DNA of 64,000 bases from Cupriavidus laharis (GCF_914271435.1 NZ_CAJZAI010000008.1:62001-126000), one strand, 5' to 3'. Numbered from the stretch's first letter, positions 1 to 9,700 are shown. Numbers and translations are program-made. Notes: generated by a model from the sequence alone, not told the origin.

Positions 1-512
1 CCGAGGATCAGCACGCGCGCCGCCTTGACGGTGCCTGCCGCAGTCATCAGCATCGGCATGAAACGCTGGTAGTGATGGGCCGCGACCAGCACGGCCTTGT
101 AGCCAGCGATATTGGCCTGGGACGACAGCACGTCCATGCTCTGCGCGCGCGTGGTGCGCGGCGCCGCTTCGAGCGCGAAGGCGGTGATGCCGGCAGCGCT
201 CATGCGCGCGTTGTTCTCGGTATCGAACGGGTTGAGCATGCCAACCAGCACGGCGCCGGGCTTCATCTGCGCCAGCTCGTCGGTGTCGGGCGCGCGCACC
301 TTGAGCACCAGCGGCGCGGCCAGCGCGTCGGCAGCGGTGCCGATGGTCGCGCCGGCCGCCTCATAAGCGCCGTCGGGCTGGCTGGCACGCAGGCCCGCGC
401 CTGCCTGCACCACGATCTTGTGGCCTTGTGCGACGTATTTCTTGACTGTCTCCGGCGTTGCGGCGACGCGCGCCTCCCCCGCCCGAGTCTCAGTCGGGAT
501 GCCTATCTGCAT
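1..512 (-). CDS. pntA: NAD(P) transhydrogenase alpha subunit, N-terminal part (partial)
   Basis: Proton-translocating transhydrogenase subunit alpha passes hydride between NADH and NADP+ in the inner membrane complex. The reading frame begins with ATG at 512 and leaves the window at base 1, so only about 170 residues are visible. They match the AlaDh/PNT N-terminal domain: the start MQIGIPTETRAGEARVA is typical, followed by an ALxAPLVLKVRAP-like segment and SSQANIAGYKAVL. The beta subunit and the rest of alpha should lie to the left on the minus strand. Alanine dehydrogenase shares this fold, but the TETRAGE-type opening fits transhydrogenase better. Confidence 0.85.
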   Translation of the reverse strand, partial: MQIGIPTETRAGEARVAATPETVKKYVAQGHKIVVQAGAGLRASQPDGAYEAAGATIGTAADALAAPLVLKVRAPDTDELAQMKPGAVLVGMLNPFDTENNARMSAAGITAFALEAAPRTTRAQSMDVLSSQANIAGYKAVLVAAHHYQRFMPMLMTAAGTVKAARVLIL

Positions 513-616
513 GGTTCCATCTCCTGTGATCTGCTGCGCCAACCGGCATGGGGACGCTGCGCGCCGGGCACCGCCCGGGGCCCGTGGCGCTTGCGGTGCC
601 GGTCGGGTCGTGCCGC

Positions 617-1411
617 TCAGCGGGGCACTTCGCCTTCGAGCGTCACGCGGTTGAGCACGCGCTCGGCATTGCCGTAGTCATGGACGGCGTAGTGCATGGT
701 GCAGCGGTTGTCCCACATCACCACATCGCCTTCCTGCCACATGTGGCGGTAGACGTTGTCGGGGGTGACCGAATGCTCGTACAGGAAGTCGAGCAGCGGA
801 CGGCTTTCCGCTTCGGTCATGCCCTCGATGCACTCCGCGGTGTCCGGGTGGCCGACGTACAGCGCCTTGCGGCCGGTCTCCGGGTGCGTGCGCACGATCG
901 GGTGCACGGCCGAAGGCACTTTGTCCGAGCCGGTCATCTTGGCCAGGCGCGCGCCGCTGAAGCGTGCGCGCAGGCCATCGATCAGCCGTTGCATTGCCGG
1001 CGACAGGCGCTCGTACGAGAGGTACTGGTTGCACCACATGGTGTCGCCACCGACCGGGATCGTGACGCCCGACAGGATCGAGATCTTCGGCGGCACCGCC
1101 GTGTAGATAGAATCCGAGTGCCAGGCCTCGGTCGAGGCAGTCTCCTTCGGGATCTTGGTGACCTGGAACAGCTCCGGGAATTCCGCCAGCCCCTTGAGCA
1201 ACGGATTGCCCTGCACCGGCGTGCCCCACAGCCGGGCGAAGGCCACCTGGGCAGCCGGTTGCAGGAACTGCCCGCGGAACACCAGCATGCCGTGCTCCAG
1301 GAAGGCCTGGTGCAGGACCTTGAAGGTGGCGTCGTTGATCGGGTCGTTCAGGTTGACGCCGGTTACCGATGCCCCGACCGAACCGGTCAGCGGCTTGATT
1401 TCGATGGTCAT
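617..1411 (-). CDS. TauD/TfdA-family alpha-ketoglutarate dioxygenase
   Basis: A 264-residue non-haem Fe(II)/2-oxoglutarate dioxygenase of the taurine dioxygenase family, cytoplasmic, oxidising an organic acid or sulfonate. The iron ligands are visible as H98-x-D100 (in AWHSDS) and H240 (in DNRCTMH), with the 2-oxoglutarate-binding arginine probably R255 (VLNR). The ATG at 1411 follows GGAGAC at a good distance; an open frame upstream of it overlaps the neighbouring gene and was not used. It lies 26 bp downstream of the alcohol dehydrogenase gene on the same strand, so the two are probably co-transcribed. The substrate cannot be told from sequence; taurine, 2,4-D and alkylsulfonates are all possible within the family. 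Confidence 0.85.
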   Translation of the reverse strand: MTIEIKPLTGSVGASVTGVNLNDPINDATFKVLHQAFLEHGMLVFRGQFLQPAAQVAFARLWGTPVQGNPLLKGLAEFPELFQVTKIPKETASTEAWHSDSIYTAVPPKISILSGVTIPVGGDTMWCNQYLSYERLSPAMQRLIDGLRARFSGARLAKMTGSDKVPSAVHPIVRTHPETGRKALYVGHPDTAECIEGMTEAESRPLLDFLYEHSVTPDNVYRHMWQEGDVVMWDNRCTMHYAVHDYGNAERVLNRVTLEGEVPR

Positions 1412-1437
1412 GATGTCTCCTCTGTAGTCGGATGGAT

Positions 1438-2409
1438 TCAGTCGACCAGCAGCACGATCTTGCCGACATGCTGGTCTTGCTTCATGTACGCATGCGCCGC
1501 GTGGATATCGGTCATGGCGAAGGTGCGGTCGATCGGCAGCCGCACACGGCCCGCGCGCAGGAACGGCAGCATGTCGCGCGCGCAGGCCTGGATGCAATCG
1601 AGCCGCTCCTGCTCGGTACGGGTACGGAACGTCACGCCGATCAGTTGCAGGCGCTTGAGCCACAACTGGGCCAGGTCGATCTGTGCCGTGGCCGACCCGA
1701 GCCGCGCGATGTTCACGAGCCTGCCCTTGACGGCAAGGCTCTTCATATTGGCTTCGAATACCGGGCCGCCGACCGTGTCGATGATCACGTCGACGCCCTT
1801 GTTGTCGGTCGCCGCCATGACCGCCTCGACCTGGTCGTCCTTCGACGAGTCGATGCCGACATCCACGCCGTACTGGCTGAGCTTGTCGAGCTTCGCCGCC
1901 GAGCGCGACGAGGCAATAACCGGCCTGGCACCCATCAGCGAAGCAATCTGGATGGTGGCCATGGCTACGCCGCCCGACGCGCCATTGACCAGCACCGACT
2001 CGCCTGGCTTGAGCTGGCCGTTCGTGACCAGCGCGTCATGCGCGGTGATGAACACGTTCGGAAACGCGGCAGCATCGATCCACGACATGCCGTCCGGCAC
2101 GGCGATCAGCGCCATCGGGTTCGAAACGACATATTCCGCCTGGCAGCCCTTGCCGTGCCCCATGACGCGGTCGCCCTTGCGCCAGCCGTGCACGCCTTCG
2201 CCGACTTCGGCCACCTCACCCGCGAACTCGACGCCCGTGGTGATGGTATTGCCGGTACGCAACTCCTTCGCCTGGTTGATCTCACCGCGGTTCAGGCCTG
2301 AAGCCCGCACCCTGACCAGCACCTGGCCCGGCCCCGCGACGGGAACGGGAATATCCTGCACCTCGACCTTGCCGCCCTCCGGGCCCGGCACCACACGAAT
2401 TGCCTTCAC
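1438..2409 (-). CDS. Zinc-independent medium-chain alcohol dehydrogenase / quinone oxidoreductase
   Basis: A 323-residue NADPH-dependent oxidoreductase of the MDR superfamily. The N-terminal GroES-like domain (about 1-120) is followed by a Rossmann domain with the cofactor loop NGASGGVA at 142-149 and a VDVIIDTVGG strand near 210. The four-cysteine structural zinc motif and the catalytic zinc ligands are absent, placing it with quinone oxidoreductases and not with zinc alcohol dehydrogenases. It lies between the dioxygenase and a pair of small genes of unknown function, all on the minus strand and probably one operon. The true substrate is unknown. Confidence 0.82.
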   Translation of the reverse strand: MKAIRVVPGPEGGKVEVQDIPVPVAGPGQVLVRVRASGLNRGEINQAKELRTGNTITTGVEFAGEVAEVGEGVHGWRKGDRVMGHGKGCQAEYVVSNPMALIAVPDGMSWIDAAAFPNVFITAHDALVTNGQLKPGESVLVNGASGGVAMATIQIASLMGARPVIASSRSAAKLDKLSQYGVDVGIDSSKDDQVEAVMAATDNKGVDVIIDTVGGPVFEANMKSLAVKGRLVNIARLGSATAQIDLAQLWLKRLQLIGVTFRTRTEQERLDCIQACARDMLPFLRAGRVRLPIDRTFAMTDIHAAHAYMKQDQHVGKIVLLVD

Positions 2410-2458
2410 TATTGGCTCCTTCCTTGTTTCGTTCTATTCCTGGCTGACTCTGGCTGTC

Positions 2459-2824
2459 TCACGCACGGCCCAGCGCCGTCGCACGGATCAGCGAAAGCAG
2501 CGTCAGCGCGCGTTCGGCCGCGGCTTCCCCGCCGGGATGGTTACCCCGCACAAACGGGGCACGCGTGTCTTCGATGGCCGCCAGCGCGGCCAGCGGCTCT
2601 TCCGCCGCCACCGTCAGCCGCCGGAACTCATTGACGGTCAGCAGGTACGTATGGAAGACATCCTGCTTGGCCGGCGTGGTTCCCAGCTTGTGGAACAGCA
2701 CGTTCAGCCAGTGCGTCCCGGCGAGCATCGCGGCCTCGATGGTCATCTCGTAGTCGGCCGGTTCGCATTTCTGCAGCGATGCCTCGATGCGGCGGGCAAT
2801 CGCGATGTGTCCTTCAATGTCCAT
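2459..2824 (-). CDS. Conserved small protein, paralogue of its upstream neighbour
   Basis: A 121-residue protein I do not recognise. It starts with ATG at 2824, overlapping the end of the preceding gene by 11 bp, which indicates translational coupling. It contains MLAGTHWLNVLFHKLG near residues 30-46. The same A-G-T-H-x-x-N-x-x-x-H-x-x-G spacing occurs in the upstream gene (AGTHAVNAALHQAG), so the two look like diverged duplicates. The conserved His, Asn and His could bind a ligand or metal, but that is a guess. No signal peptide or membrane segment is seen. Confidence 0.7.
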   Translation of the reverse strand: MDIEGHIAIARRIEASLQKCEPADYEMTIEAAMLAGTHWLNVLFHKLGTTPAKQDVFHTYLLTVNEFRRLTVAAEEPLAALAAIEDTRAPFVRGNHPGGEAAAERALTLLSLIRATALGRA

Positions 2825-3275
2825 GTGCCCTCCCGTCCATTCGCTTCGCCAGCAAATCGAGGCAATGCCGCAGCGCCGTGTCGCAGCTGTGGGCAATGGC
2901 TTCCGTCGGCACCAGCCCCTCGCGCAGGCATGGGTCGCGGTAATGCTCGATGCGCTCCATGTCTTCCATCATCGCGCCGATGTCTGCAGGGACCGGCGCT
3001 TCCACCTTCGGGCGCCCGACATGCAGGACGTCGCCAAGCGGCCGGAACGCCGCCTGAAGCTTGCCGTCCGCCTGAGGCACCAGATAGACACCGGGCTGCG
3101 TGGCGAACATATCGTCATCCAGCGTGACCCCGGCCTGATGCAGTGCTGCATTGACCGCATGCGTGCCCGCTGTCATACCGGCCCAGAACCACAGCTCGAA
3201 ATCCTGGAGCGGATCCAGGCGGTCGCGCAGTGCCTGAAGCTTCGCAATCTTTTCCAGGTGTGACACCACCTTCAT
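2814..3275 (-). CDS. Conserved small protein with AGTHxxN motif
   Basis: A 153-residue cytoplasmic protein of unknown function, first gene of the minus-strand operon that continues into the dehydrogenase and dioxygenase. ATG at 3275 was chosen because CAGGAGGAGTC lies just before it; the frame is open further upstream but without a ribosome site. The motif FELWFWAGMTAGTHAVNA near residues 25-42 recurs in shortened form in the next gene. The C-terminal third is rich in His, Glu and Asp (MMEDMERIEHYRD). The neighbours suggest a role in the same catabolic pathway, but no activity can be assigned. Confidence 0.7.
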   Translation of the reverse strand: MKVVSHLEKIAKLQALRDRLDPLQDFELWFWAGMTAGTHAVNAALHQAGVTLDDDMFATQPGVYLVPQADGKLQAAFRPLGDVLHVGRPKVEAPVPADIGAMMEDMERIEHYRDPCLREGLVPTEAIAHSCDTALRHCLDLLAKRMDGRAHGH

Positions 3276-3330
3276 GCCTGACTCCTCCTGTCGAATCACA
3301 TCGGCGCAAAACTGCGGCGCCGTTGACATG

Positions 3331-3359
3331 ACGATAGACATGGGCGAACCCGATGTCAA
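3331..3359 (-). promoter_or_regulatory. Sigma-70-type promoter for the minus-strand operon
   Basis: Read on the minus strand, a perfect TTGACA (3359-3354) is followed after 17 bp by TATCGT (3336-3331). Transcription would start about 45 bp before the ATG at 3275. Confidence 0.55.
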
Positions 3360-3422
3360 CAACTTCTATATAGGACTTTCATCTAGGAGTAGTGGTTTTC
3401 TCGGGGGTATTCGCGATTCGCC

Positions 3423-3452
3423 TTGACTAAACACCGTTCAATTCCCTACATT
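3423..3452 (+). promoter_or_regulatory. Candidate promoter for the plus-strand lyase operon
   Basis: TTGACT at 3423-3428 and TACATT at 3447-3452 are separated by 18 bp. They diverge from the minus-strand promoter about 65 bp away, so a single regulator, plausibly the GntR protein encoded downstream, could control both operons. The start of the first gene at 3483 is preceded by ACAGGAG. Confidence 0.45.
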
Positions 3453-3482
3453 GCATCTCAACATCTATACAGGAGTTGATCA

Positions 3483-3773
3483 ATGCCACGAGCCATCGTA
3501 CTGAACCCAACCGACAATGTGGCCACCCTGCTGGACGCCGGCCACGCCGGCGAAGCGTGCGCCCTGGAAGGCGAGCGATCAGGAAAGCTGGTCCTGCTCC
3601 AGGACGTGCCCTTCGGCCACAAGATTTGCATCACCGACACGCCCCCGGGCGTAGACATCGTCAAGTACGGCCAGGTAATCGGCCGCGCCAGCCACATGAT
3701 CCTCGCCGGCGAACACATGCACGTTCACAACATCGAATCGGCGCGCGCGCGCGGCGACCTGCACAAGGGCTGA
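3483..3773 (+). CDS. UxaA-family lyase small subunit (SAF domain; SuyA-like)
   Basis: A 96-residue SAF-domain protein matching the N-terminal module of altronate/galactarate dehydratases and the alpha subunit of (R)-sulfolactate sulfo-lyase. Typical family features are NPTDNVAT at the start, PFGHKICITD near 43-52, IVKYGQVIGRA near 59-69 and HVHNIESARARGD at the end. In this family the small domain forms part of the active site together with the large subunit, which follows after 5 bp. ATG at 3483 has ACAGGAG upstream. The split small/large arrangement is found in SuyAB and in many uncharacterised UxaA homologues; altronate is less likely because no uronate genes are nearby. Confidence 0.85.
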   Translation: MPRAIVLNPTDNVATLLDAGHAGEACALEGERSGKLVLLQDVPFGHKICITDTPPGVDIVKYGQVIGRASHMILAGEHMHVHNIESARARGDLHKG

Positions 3774-3778
3774 CACAT

Positions 3779-4933
3779 ATGGCTACTACCTTCCTCGGAT
3801 ATCCGCGCGAAAACGGCGCGGTCGGCGTGCGCAACTGGGTCGCCGTCGTTTCGGTCATGGATAACTGCAACCCGGTGACGCGCACCATTGCGCGCACCGT
3901 GAGCGGCTGCATCCCGGTCACCACGCTGTTCGTGCGCGGCCAGTTCGGCGCGGATCTCGACTTCGCGTTCGAATCGCTGGCCGGCCTGGGCCGCAATCCC
4001 AATATCGCTTCGGTGCTGCTCGTGGGCCTGGAGCCTTCGTCCACGGAAGAAGTGGCGCGCCGCATCCAGGCCAGCGGCAAGCCGGTCGAACGCGTGCACC
4101 TGCAGCCCAACGGCACTGTCGACTGCATTGCCGAAGGCACGCGCAAGGCAGCCCGGCTGTCGCTGGCCGCGTCGCGCGCGCGCCGCGTGCCCTGCCCCGT
4201 GTCGTCGCTGGTGATTGGCGTGGAATGCGGCGGATCGGATACCACCTCGGGCCTGAGCTGCAATCCGGTCATCGGGCGCATGGCAGATATGGTCATCGCG
4301 GAAGGCGGCACGGTCATCATCTCGGAGACCTCGGAATTCATCGGCGCCGATCACCTGTTCGCCGAACGCGCTGCTGACGGCCGCGTGCGCGAAGCCTTTG
4401 TCACCGCGGTGCGCAATATGGAGAACCTGGCGATCTCGCGCGGCGTCGACATGCGCGAAGACCAGCCTTCGCCCGACAACAAGCGCGGCGGCCTCACCAC
4501 GGTCGAGGAAAAAGCGCTGGGCGCCATGGCCAAGGCCGGCAGCACGCCGCTGGTGGGCGTGCTGCGCTACGGCGAGGCACCGCGCAAGCCAGGCCTGCAT
4601 TTCATGGACGCGCCGGCCGCGGCAGTGGAAAATCTGACTGCACTTGCCGCCGGCGGGTGCCAGCTCACGTTCTTCGGCACCGGCGTGGGCAACCCGATCG
4701 GCAGCATGGTGGCACCGACCGTCAAGGTGTGCGGCAACGTCAATACGCTGCAGACCATGGCCGACAACATTGATTTCGACGTGAGCGGCGTCCTGCAGCA
4801 CGGAGAGAAGATCTCCGACCTCGGCGAGCAGCTCTATGCCTATGCGATGGATATCGCATCGGGCACGCAGCTGACCAGCGAGGTGCTCGATGTCCGGGAG
4901 ACCGCGATCAGTCGATTCGCACTGAGCCTCTGA
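3779..4933 (+). CDS. UxaA-family lyase large subunit (SuyB/altronate dehydratase-like)
   Basis: A 384-residue catalytic subunit of the UxaA/GarD/SuyB family, which eliminates water or sulfite from 2-hydroxy acids with a metal cofactor. Recognisable segments are FLGYPRENGAVGVRN at the N-terminus, VMDNCNPVTR near 28-37, GVECGGSDTTSG near 150-160, ETSEFIGADHLF near 182-193 and GNPIGSMVAPTVKVCGN near 305-321. The length is usual for a large subunit separate from its SAF domain. ATG at 3779 is 5 bp after the small-subunit stop. The type-2 malate/sulfolactate dehydrogenase downstream makes sulfolactate a reasonable candidate substrate, but sugar acids cannot be excluded. Confidence 0.82.
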   Translation: MATTFLGYPRENGAVGVRNWVAVVSVMDNCNPVTRTIARTVSGCIPVTTLFVRGQFGADLDFAFESLAGLGRNPNIASVLLVGLEPSSTEEVARRIQASGKPVERVHLQPNGTVDCIAEGTRKAARLSLAASRARRVPCPVSSLVIGVECGGSDTTSGLSCNPVIGRMADMVIAEGGTVIISETSEFIGADHLFAERAADGRVREAFVTAVRNMENLAISRGVDMREDQPSPDNKRGGLTTVEEKALGAMAKAGSTPLVGVLRYGEAPRKPGLHFMDAPAAAVENLTALAAGGCQLTFFGTGVGNPIGSMVAPTVKVCGNVNTLQTMADNIDFDVSGVLQHGEKISDLGEQLYAYAMDIASGTQLTSEVLDVRETAISRFALSL

Positions 4934-4939
4934 GCAACC

Positions 4940-5644
4940 ATGACCAAACTGAACAGCGTCTCCGACGCGATCATCCGCTCCATCGAATCCGGCGCACTGC
5001 GCGAGGGCGACCGCCTGCCGTCGGAAGGCGAGCTGGCCGCCATGCACGGCGTGAGCGTCGGCACCATTCAGAAAGCGCTGGTCCGGCTGACGCACTCGGG
5101 ACTGATCACGCGCGAACAAGGCCGCGGCACGTTCGTGTCCGGCACGCGCGTGGCGCCCGCGGACGTGCGCTACCTGCGCTTTCGCGACGAAGACGGCAAC
5201 GAACTGCCGTCCTACGTCCACGCGCGTTCGGTCAAGCGCCTCAAGAAGAAGGGGCCGTGGGCGGACTTCCTCGAAGGCGATGGCTATGTGCGCATCGAGC
5301 GCGTCATCAACGTCGGCGGCCGCTTTGACCTGTACAGCGAATTCTGGCTGCGCGAGGATGATTTCGCGCAACTGGGCGGGCTGGACCGCGAGGCGCTGGA
5401 GAAGAACCTGCGCGAGCTGATCGGCCAGCGCCTGTCGCTGCCGACGCTGCGCGTGGACCAGTGGATACGCTTCGGCCAGGCGCCGGCGGCGGCCGCCCGC
5501 GAGCTGGGGCTCGACGCCGACGCGCCTGCCTTCATCATGGAAATGCGCGGCTACACGCTGCGCGACCAGCCGCTCTATTACCAGTCGATCTACGCCGCGC
5601 CGTTCACCGAGCGGCTGATGATCGTGCGGGAGAAATCTTCATGA
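4940..5644 (+). CDS. GntR-family transcriptional regulator (HutC subfamily)
   Basis: A 234-residue regulator. Residues 1-75 form a winged helix-turn-helix with the hallmark LPSEGELAAMHGVSVGTIQKAL and REQGRGTFVSG. Residues 90-230 resemble a UTRA ligand-binding domain ending in PLYYQSIYAAPFT. It lies 6 bp after the lyase gene and overlaps the next start by 4 bp (ATGA), so it belongs to the operon and probably senses the substrate or an intermediate. Likely operators are in the divergent intergenic region at 3276-3482. Confidence 0.88.
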   Translation: MTKLNSVSDAIIRSIESGALREGDRLPSEGELAAMHGVSVGTIQKALVRLTHSGLITREQGRGTFVSGTRVAPADVRYLRFRDEDGNELPSYVHARSVKRLKKKGPWADFLEGDGYVRIERVINVGGRFDLYSEFWLREDDFAQLGGLDREALEKNLRELIGQRLSLPTLRVDQWIRFGQAPAAAARELGLDADAPAFIMEMRGYTLRDQPLYYQSIYAAPFTERLMIVREKSS

Positions 5645-6687
5645 CGACCCGATGCAATGTCCAAAGCCTGGAGCAATGGACGTCGGCCGTATTCGAATCG
5701 TGCGGCGTGGCGCCCGAGCATGCCGCCGGAGCTGCCACCGCGCTCGTGCGCAGTGAACTGCGCGGCTACAAGACGCACGGCATGACGCGGGTGCCGTCCT
5801 ACGTGGACCGCCTGCGCGCCGGGGACTTCAACCTGCGCGCCACGATGTCGCACCGGGCCTTCGCCGGCGGCATCGTGCTGGACGCAGACGGCGCCATGGG
5901 CCAGGTCGCCGGGCCGCATGCGGTCCAGCTTGGGCTCGAAGCCCTGGAATCGAGCGCCTCGGTGCTCATCGCGGTGCAGTCGTGCGGCCACCTGGGCGCG
6001 CTGGGCATCCATGCACTGCTAGCGGCTGAAGCCGGCGCGTTCTGCATGGTCGGACAGCGCACCCCGCCGGTGCTCGGCATGGAAGGCTTCTCCGGCCCGG
6101 CCATCGGCCACAACCCCATCGCCTTCGGTTGCCCGCTGCCGGGCCAGGCACCGATCGTGTTCGATGTGGCGTGCAGTGTCGCCGCGCGCGGCCACATCCT
6201 GCTTGCCGCCCGCGAGGGCAAACCCATCCCCGAAGGCTGGGCGCTCGACGCCGACGGCCAGCCGACCACCGATGCGCAACGCGCGCTCGCCGGCTCGCTG
6301 CTGCCCACGGGCGGCCACAAGGGCATCGGCATCGCCATGATGGTGGAATGCCTGGCAGGCGCGCTGGCCGCCACGGCCGATTCGCTGTCGCCGGAACGCA
6401 ACCAAGTCGGTAGCGGCGGCGCGGTTGGACGCCAGGGTGGCTTTGTCTGGCTGGTCAAGCCCGAGGCCTTCTCCGGCCAGGGCGTCTTCGCCGACTACAT
6501 GGCGCAGTGGACCGGCAACTACCTGGCCGCCGGCGGCGGGGATGCAAGGCTCCCCGGCCACCGCGGCGACACGCTGGAACGCGAAGGCCGCGCACACGGC
6601 ATCGCACTGCCTGATGCCATCGCCCGTGAACTGGGCGCGCTGGGCCAGCAACTGGGCATCCCGCTTCCAGTCCCGCTTTCGGCCTGA
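5641..6687 (+). CDS. Type-2 malate/L-lactate/sulfolactate dehydrogenase family protein
   Basis: A 348-residue NAD(P)-dependent 2-hydroxyacid dehydrogenase of the Ldh2/MdhI/ComC family, unrelated to Rossmann-fold lactate dehydrogenases. Family features are SELRGYKTHGMTRVPSYVDRL near 38-58, the catalytic-region histidine in QSCGHLGALG near 115, GHNPIAFG near 158 and LLPTGGHKGIGIAMMVE near 220. It starts with ATG at 5641 overlapping the regulator stop. ComC, the (R)-sulfolactate dehydrogenase, belongs here and is found with SuyAB; malate, ureidoglycolate and Delta1-piperideine reductases also do, so the substrate is open. Confidence 0.82.
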   Translation: MTTRCNVQSLEQWTSAVFESCGVAPEHAAGAATALVRSELRGYKTHGMTRVPSYVDRLRAGDFNLRATMSHRAFAGGIVLDADGAMGQVAGPHAVQLGLEALESSASVLIAVQSCGHLGALGIHALLAAEAGAFCMVGQRTPPVLGMEGFSGPAIGHNPIAFGCPLPGQAPIVFDVACSVAARGHILLAAREGKPIPEGWALDADGQPTTDAQRALAGSLLPTGGHKGIGIAMMVECLAGALAATADSLSPERNQVGSGGAVGRQGGFVWLVKPEAFSGQGVFADYMAQWTGNYLAAGGGDARLPGHRGDTLEREGRAHGIALPDAIARELGALGQQLGIPLPVPLSA

Positions 6688-6775
6688 TCCAACCGCACAG
6701 ACATTGCAGATATCCGGGCTACCGGCAGACGCTGGCCGTCCCTACCCCATAAAACACACTGGCTGAATCCGCCCC

Positions 6776-9700
6776 ATGAACGCTCCAATTCTCCCCGACG
6801 CGGCCCGGAAGGCCATGGAAGCCGTCTCGATCGACGACAAGTACGCGCTCGAAGCCGGCCGTGCCTACATGAGCGGCGTGCAGGCGCTGGTGCGTCTGCC
6901 GCTGCTGCAACGCCGGCGCGATGCCATGGCGGGCCACAACACCGCGGCCTTCATTTCCGGCTACCGCGGCTCGCCGCTCGGCAACTATGACCAGGCCATG
7001 TGGCAGGCGAAGAAATACCTCGCCGAGAACCACGTCGTGTTCAAGCCCGGCGTCAATGAAGAGCTTGGCGTCACGGCCGTGTGGGGATCGCAGCAGCTGG
7101 ATTTCGATGCGGAAAGCAAGAAGTACGACGGCGTCTTCGGCATCTGGTACGGCAAAGGCCCCGGCGTCGATCGCAGCGGCGATGCACTGAAGCACGCCAA
7201 CCTGGCCGGTACGTCGCGCCTGGGCGGCGTGATCGCGCTGGCCGGCGACGACCACGTATCCAAGAGCAGCACGCTGGCGCACCAGAGCGATCACACCTTC
7301 ATGGCCTGCGGCCTGCCGGTGTTCTTCCCGTCGAATGTGCAGGACATCCTGGACCTGGGCGTGCATGCCTTCGCCATGAGCCGCTTCAGCGGCCTGTGGT
7401 CCGGCATGAAGACCGTGCAGGAAGTGGTGGAGTCCGGCTCGTCGGTCGTCACCGATTCGGACCGCGTGCGCATCCTGCTGCCGGAAGACTTCGCCATGCC
7501 CGAGGGCGGCCTGCATATCCGCTGGCCGGATGATCCGCTCGCCGCCGAGGCGCGCATGATGGAGTTCAAGTGGCCCGCGGCACTCGCCTATGTGCGCGCC
7601 AACCGCCTGAACCGCAACGTGGTGGAAGGCCCGAACGACCGCTTCGGCATCATCGCCAGCGGCAAGGCCTATAGCGATACGCGCCAGGCGCTGCTCGACC
7701 TGGGCCTCGATGACGCCACCTGCCGCGCGCTCGGCATCCGCGTCCACAAGGTCAGCGTGGTGTGGCCGCTCGAACCGCTCAGCGTGCGCGAATTCGCGCA
7801 TGGCCTGCGCGAAGTGCTCGTCGTGGAGGAAAAGCGCCCACTCATCGAACAGCAGCTCAAGGACGAGCTGTACCACTACCCCGAGCAGGCCCGCCCGGCC
7901 GTGTTCGGCAAGTACCACCACACCGAAGGCGTGGGCGGCGAATGGAGCCACCCGCGACCGGCCGAAGACTGGCTGCTGCGCGGCAAGGCCGACCTGTCGC
8001 CAGCGCTGGTCGCCAAGGCCATCGCGCAGCGCCTCAAGGCACTGGGCGTGCCCGCCGACGTGGCCGCGCGTATGGACGTGCGCCTGAAGGAAATCGAAGC
8101 CAAGGAACGCGCCACCGCGCAGGGCGATTCGCGCGCCGCCGACCGCCTGCCGTGGTTCTGCCCGGGCTGCCCGCACAACACCAGCACCAAGGTGCCGGAA
8201 GGCTCCGTCGCGACCGCCGGCATTGGCTGCCACGGCATGGTGGTGTGGATGGACCGCTCGACCACGTCGTGGTCGCAGATGGGCGGCGAAGGCGTGCACT
8301 GGATGGGCCAGTCGGACTTCAGCAAGCGCAAGCACATGTTCGCCAACCTGGGCGACGGCACATACAACCACTCCGGCCTGCTGGCCGTGCGCCAGTCGAT
8401 CCACGCCGGCGTGAACATGACCTACAAGATCCTGTTCAACAGCGCCGTGGCCATGACCGGCGGCCAGCCGGTGGACGGGCAGCTCGACGTACCCGCCATG
8501 TCGCGCGAACTGGCCGCCGAAGGCGCGCGCCAGATCGTCGTGGTCACGGACGAGCCGGAGAAGTACAAGGGCGTCGCCAACCTGGCAACGGGTGTCACCG
8601 TGCGCCACCGCGACGAACTCGATGCCGTGCAGCGCGAACTGCGTGAAGTGAGCGGCGTCACGGCGATCATCTACGACCAGACCTGCGCGACCAAGAAGCG
8701 CCGCGAACGCAAGCGCGGCACCATGGTCGATCCCGACAAGCGCGTGGTCATCAACGAGCTGGTGTGCGAAGGCTGCGGCGACTGCTCGGTGGAAAGCAAT
8801 TGCCTGGCCGTGCAGCCGGTGGAAACCGAGTTCGGCCGCAAACGCAAGGTGAACCAGGACACCTGCAACAAGGACTTCTCGTGCACCAAGGGCTTCTGCC
8901 CGAGCTTCGTCACCGTGGAAGGTGGCAAGCTCAGGAAGCCTTCGACGGGCGGCAAGAGCCAGTCGGTACCGACCGACATCCCGCTGCCTGCACTTCCGGA
9001 AGCGGCGCGTATCGTCGTGGCGGGCATCGGCGGCACCGGCATCGTGACCATCGGCGGCGTGCTGGGCATGGCCGCGCACCTCGAAGGCAAGGGCGTGATC
9101 ACGCAGGACGCCACCGGCATGGCGCAGATGGGTGGTTCCACCTGGAGCCACATCCAGATCGCCGCGAGCCCCGATGCGCTGCACGCCAGCCGCGTGGACA
9201 TGGCCATGGCAGACCTGGTGATCGCATGCGACACGGTAGTGGCGGCCAGCAAGGCAACGATAGCCGCCATGTCGCCGCAGCGCACCTACGTCGTGCTCAA
9301 CAGCCATGTGACTCCGACCGCCGCCTTTGTACGCAACCCGGACTGGGATCCGCAGACCGAGGAAGCCGTCGGCCGCATTGCACAAGCTGTCGGCAACGGC
9401 CAAGTCGGCAGCTTCGATGCCGAACAGGTGGCGAAGCAGGTGATGGGCCAGTCGATCTACGCGAACCTGATGATGCTCGGCTACGCATGGCAGAAGGGCC
9501 GCGTGCCGCTGTCGCACGATGCGCTCATGCGCGCTATCGAACTCAACGGCGTGCAGGTCGACAGCAACAAGGCTGCATTTGAATGGGGCCGCATGTGCGC
9601 GCACGACATGTCGCGCGTACCGATGCGCGCCGCCAATGCACAGGTGATCCAGTTCGTGCGCAAGCCGTCGCTCGATGACCTGCGCGCCCGCCACGTCGAG

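Noticed and set aside
3483-4933. Firm naming of the lyase pair as SuyAB or UxaA
   Set aside because: Family membership is clear, but the substrate-specific residues cannot be judged from sequence alone; kept as a hypothesis.
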